DNA of 24,342 nucleotides from NCBI GenBank assembly GCA_049516635.1, contig JBEKSX010000043.1, forward strand, positions 1 through 24,342, given 5' to 3'. Origin of the DNA: JBEKSX01 sp049516635. GTDB taxonomy: Bacteria > Bacteroidota > Ignavibacteria > Tepidaquicellales > OLB5. Each line of letters opens with the position of its first letter. The stretch's first letter is position 1. Both the position numbers and the translations under genes were made by a program. Of the stretch, positions 22,780 through 24,342 are shown in pieces. Below the pieces are notes generated by a model. That model saw nothing but the letters and a program-made list of their open reading frames with translations, was not told where the DNA came from and searched no databases.

Positions 22780-23796
22780 TTGGATAATTTTAAAGATTTA
22801 ATATCCGATTATCGTTCCAGGATAGATAAAAGACTTTCGGATTATCTGACCGAGGAAACACTACGTGCTAATTATCTAAAGGTAAACGGAAAATATCCCT
22901 CTTCATTATATGAACCGTTGAATTATATCATGTCAGGTGGAGGGAAAAGGATACGTCCCTTGCTGATGATATTAGCCTGTGAGGCATTTGGCGGAGAGTT
23001 TGAGGATGCTGTGGATGCGTCTGTAGCGATAGAGATACTCCATAACTTTACCCTGGTGCACGATGATATTATGGATAACGCGGCAACGCGCAGAGGCAAG
23101 GAGACGATACACAAGAGATGGGATGTCAATACTGCCATTCTGGTAGGGGACGAATTGATCGGATTATCGTATCGGTCCCTGCTGAAAACGAGATCACGAA
23201 GAATAGATGACGTTGTGAGGGCATTCACTGACGGGGTGATAGAGGTATGTGAAGGCCAGGCATTCGATAAAGAGTTTGAATCAGATAATAGCATAAGCCT
23301 AGATGATTATTTCCTTATGATAAAAAAGAAGACTGCAGAACTGATACGCATATCATCCGTGATAGGTTCCATTATAGCTGATGCAGGGAATGATGAGATA
23401 GAACTCATAAGCTGTTATGCTCAAAAGCTAGGTTTTGCTTTCCAGATACAGGACGATCTGCTGGACGTGGTAGCCGACGAAAATGAATTTGGAAAGAAGA
23501 TCGGGGGAGATATACTCGAAAAGAAGAAAACGTACCTGTATTTGAAGGCACTTGAGTTAAACAATAAAAATGATAGGGATCATCTGGTTGCACTTTACAC
23601 AGAAGGGAATGAAAATCATAATAAGACCGGGGAGGTCATTAATATATATAAGAGATCAGGTGTTGTTGAATCTGCTAAAGATGAGATAAGAAAATATACA
23701 CTGAAAGCTAATGAATCACTTTCTCAGTTAAAAAATGAACAGGCCAGGTACAGATTAAAAAGCTTTTCGGATATGCTTCTGAACAGGGGTTATTGA
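22780..23796 (+). CDS. Polyprenyl (short-chain) diphosphate synthase
   Basis: 338 residues, all-alpha trans-prenyltransferase. It has GGGKRIRP (53-60), the first Asp-rich motif DDIMD (95-99) and the second DDLLD (225-229), which bind Mg2+ and the allylic and isopentenyl diphosphates. It condenses IPP onto an allylic primer. The residue five before the first motif is Phe (HNFTLVHDD), a bulky residue at the position that usually limits chain growth. I therefore infer a C15-C20 product rather than a long quinone side chain. The start is TTG, 10 nt after the era stop, with no clear SD. The GC of this gene is as for its neighbours. Product length should be regarded as a guess. Confidence 0.9.
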   Translation: MDNFKDLISDYRSRIDKRLSDYLTEETLRANYLKVNGKYPSSLYEPLNYIMSGGGKRIRPLLMILACEAFGGEFEDAVDASVAIEILHNFTLVHDDIMDNAATRRGKETIHKRWDVNTAILVGDELIGLSYRSLLKTRSRRIDDVVRAFTDGVIEVCEGQAFDKEFESDNSISLDDYFLMIKKKTAELIRISSVIGSIIADAGNDEIELISCYAQKLGFAFQIQDDLLDVVADENEFGKKIGGDILEKKKTYLYLKALELNNKNDRDHLVALYTEGNENHNKTGEVINIYKRSGVVESAKDEIRKYTLKANESLSQLKNEQARYRLKSFSDMLLNRGY

Positions 23797-23807
23797 TCAC
23801 AGGACAA

Positions 23808-24074
23808 ATGATCGAAAGAACCGTAACAATACAGAATAAAGCCGGTATGCATACAAGACCTGCTTCGATACTGGTCAAGATAGCATCGAAATATAAAGCT
23901 GATTTTTATATAATCAAAGAAGGATTTCAGATTAACGGCAAGAGCATAATAGGTGTGATGTCACTAGCAGCGGAACACGGCTCGGAGCTAATATTAAGAT
24001 TCGATGGTAAGGATGAGGAAGCGGCTGCCGAAGAAATAACTAAGTATTTTCAGGACGGGTTCGGAGAACCATAA
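23808..24074 (+). CDS. ptsH: Phosphocarrier protein HPr
   Basis: 88 residues with the chosen ATG. The active-site H15 lies in NKAGMHTRPAS, and S46 in GKSIIGVMSL is at the regulatory phosphorylation site used by HPr kinase. HPr carries phosphate from enzyme I to PTS IIA domains. A longer frame starts at a TTG at 23793 that overlaps the upstream stop. The ATG at 23808, with AGGA a few nt before it, is preferred because it puts H15 and S46 at their standard numbers. Followed 26 nt later by enzyme I. No sugar permease (EIIBC) is seen here. Confidence 0.93.
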   Translation: MIERTVTIQNKAGMHTRPASILVKIASKYKADFYIIKEGFQINGKSIIGVMSLAAEHGSELILRFDGKDEEAAAEEITKYFQDGFGEP

Positions 24075-24100
24075 TTGTATTAAAGGATTTAAAACATTAA

Positions 24101-24342
24101 TTGATAACACTCAAAGAGGAAATATTTAAGGGACTGCCCGCATCAAAAGGGATCTCGATGGGCAAAGCTTTCGTGTACAAGACTGTTTCACCGAGCTATG
24201 TAGTACCTAGCACCGGTGTTATAGATCCGGAAAAAGAGATAGAAGATTATACCCAGGCGATATCCCAGTCAAGGAAGGAACTGGACAAGATATTCACGCT
24301 TGCGAAGGAAAAGCTGGATGTGAACAACCTGCAGATCTTCGA
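24101..24342 (+). CDS. ptsI: PTS enzyme I, 5' end only (cut by window)
   Basis: 80 codons are visible, starting MITLKEEIFKGLPASKGISM, then GKAFVYKTVSPSYVVPSTGV and an acidic helix region. GLPASKGISMGKAFV is the standard enzyme I N-terminus. The phosphohistidine and PEP-binding domains lie beyond the window edge. Enzyme I takes phosphate from PEP and gives it to HPr. The start is TTG with AAAGGA about 14 nt upstream, which is a long spacing, so the exact start is uncertain. The end at 24342 is the window limit, not a stop. Confidence 0.88.
   Translation, partial: MITLKEEIFKGLPASKGISMGKAFVYKTVSPSYVVPSTGVIDPEKEIEDYTQAISQSRKELDKIFTLAKEKLDVNNLQIF

Overview
The window looks like a chromosomal piece of an Ignavibacteria-type member of the Bacteroidota/Chlorobi (FCB) group. 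The main reason is five C-terminal type IX secretion (T9SS) sorting domains with the SQNYPNPFNP and PGTYEVEWD signature. A TonB-dependent receptor, a DUF4783-like protein and AT-rich, often SD-poor gene starts fit the same group. The taxon is inferred from protein style, not from a marker gene.

Layout. (1) 1-3.9 kb, minus strand: a putative metal-uptake operon reading small HxH/CPIC protein, then TonB-dependent receptor, then ZIP-family permease. A 30-codon remnant of a second TonB receptor lies just past the ZIP stop codon. (2) 4-7.3 kb, minus strand: an RlpA-like septal protein with a SPOR domain, then a two-gene operon of a GNAT-like protein and branched-chain aminotransferase IlvE. (3) 7.3-8.4 kb: a gene-free kilobase packed with palindromes, two diverged copies of a ~95-bp element and a MITE-like inverted repeat. 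(4) 8.4-16.9 kb, minus strand: four secreted T9SS cargo proteins (a Ycf48-like propeller, a Kelch propeller with jelly-roll, a 13-Asp-box propeller, and a propeller-CARDB-jelly-roll protein). A signal-peptide-only mini-ORF and a decayed orphan sorting domain also lie here. (5) 17-24.3 kb, plus strand: a DUF4783-like exported protein with a 1387-residue NtrY-like sensor kinase, then era, polyprenyl diphosphate synthase, HPr and the start of PTS enzyme I.

Most interesting signal. Three of the five T9SS sorting domains (two intact genes and one pseudogene) carry an in-frame GC-rich palindromic insertion in the same surface loop, just after the conserved Ile-Pro. One of them carries a second insertion in a neighbouring loop. 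The other two domains have an inverted repeat at the same loop. Palindromes of the same build fill the gene-free kilobase next door. This resembles the Rickettsia palindromic elements that insert in coding genes, but here the target appears to be one loop of a secretion signal. In addition, the sorting-domain DNA of two cargo genes with unrelated N-terminal parts is about 95 percent identical over 102 nt, which suggests cassette copying or gene conversion.
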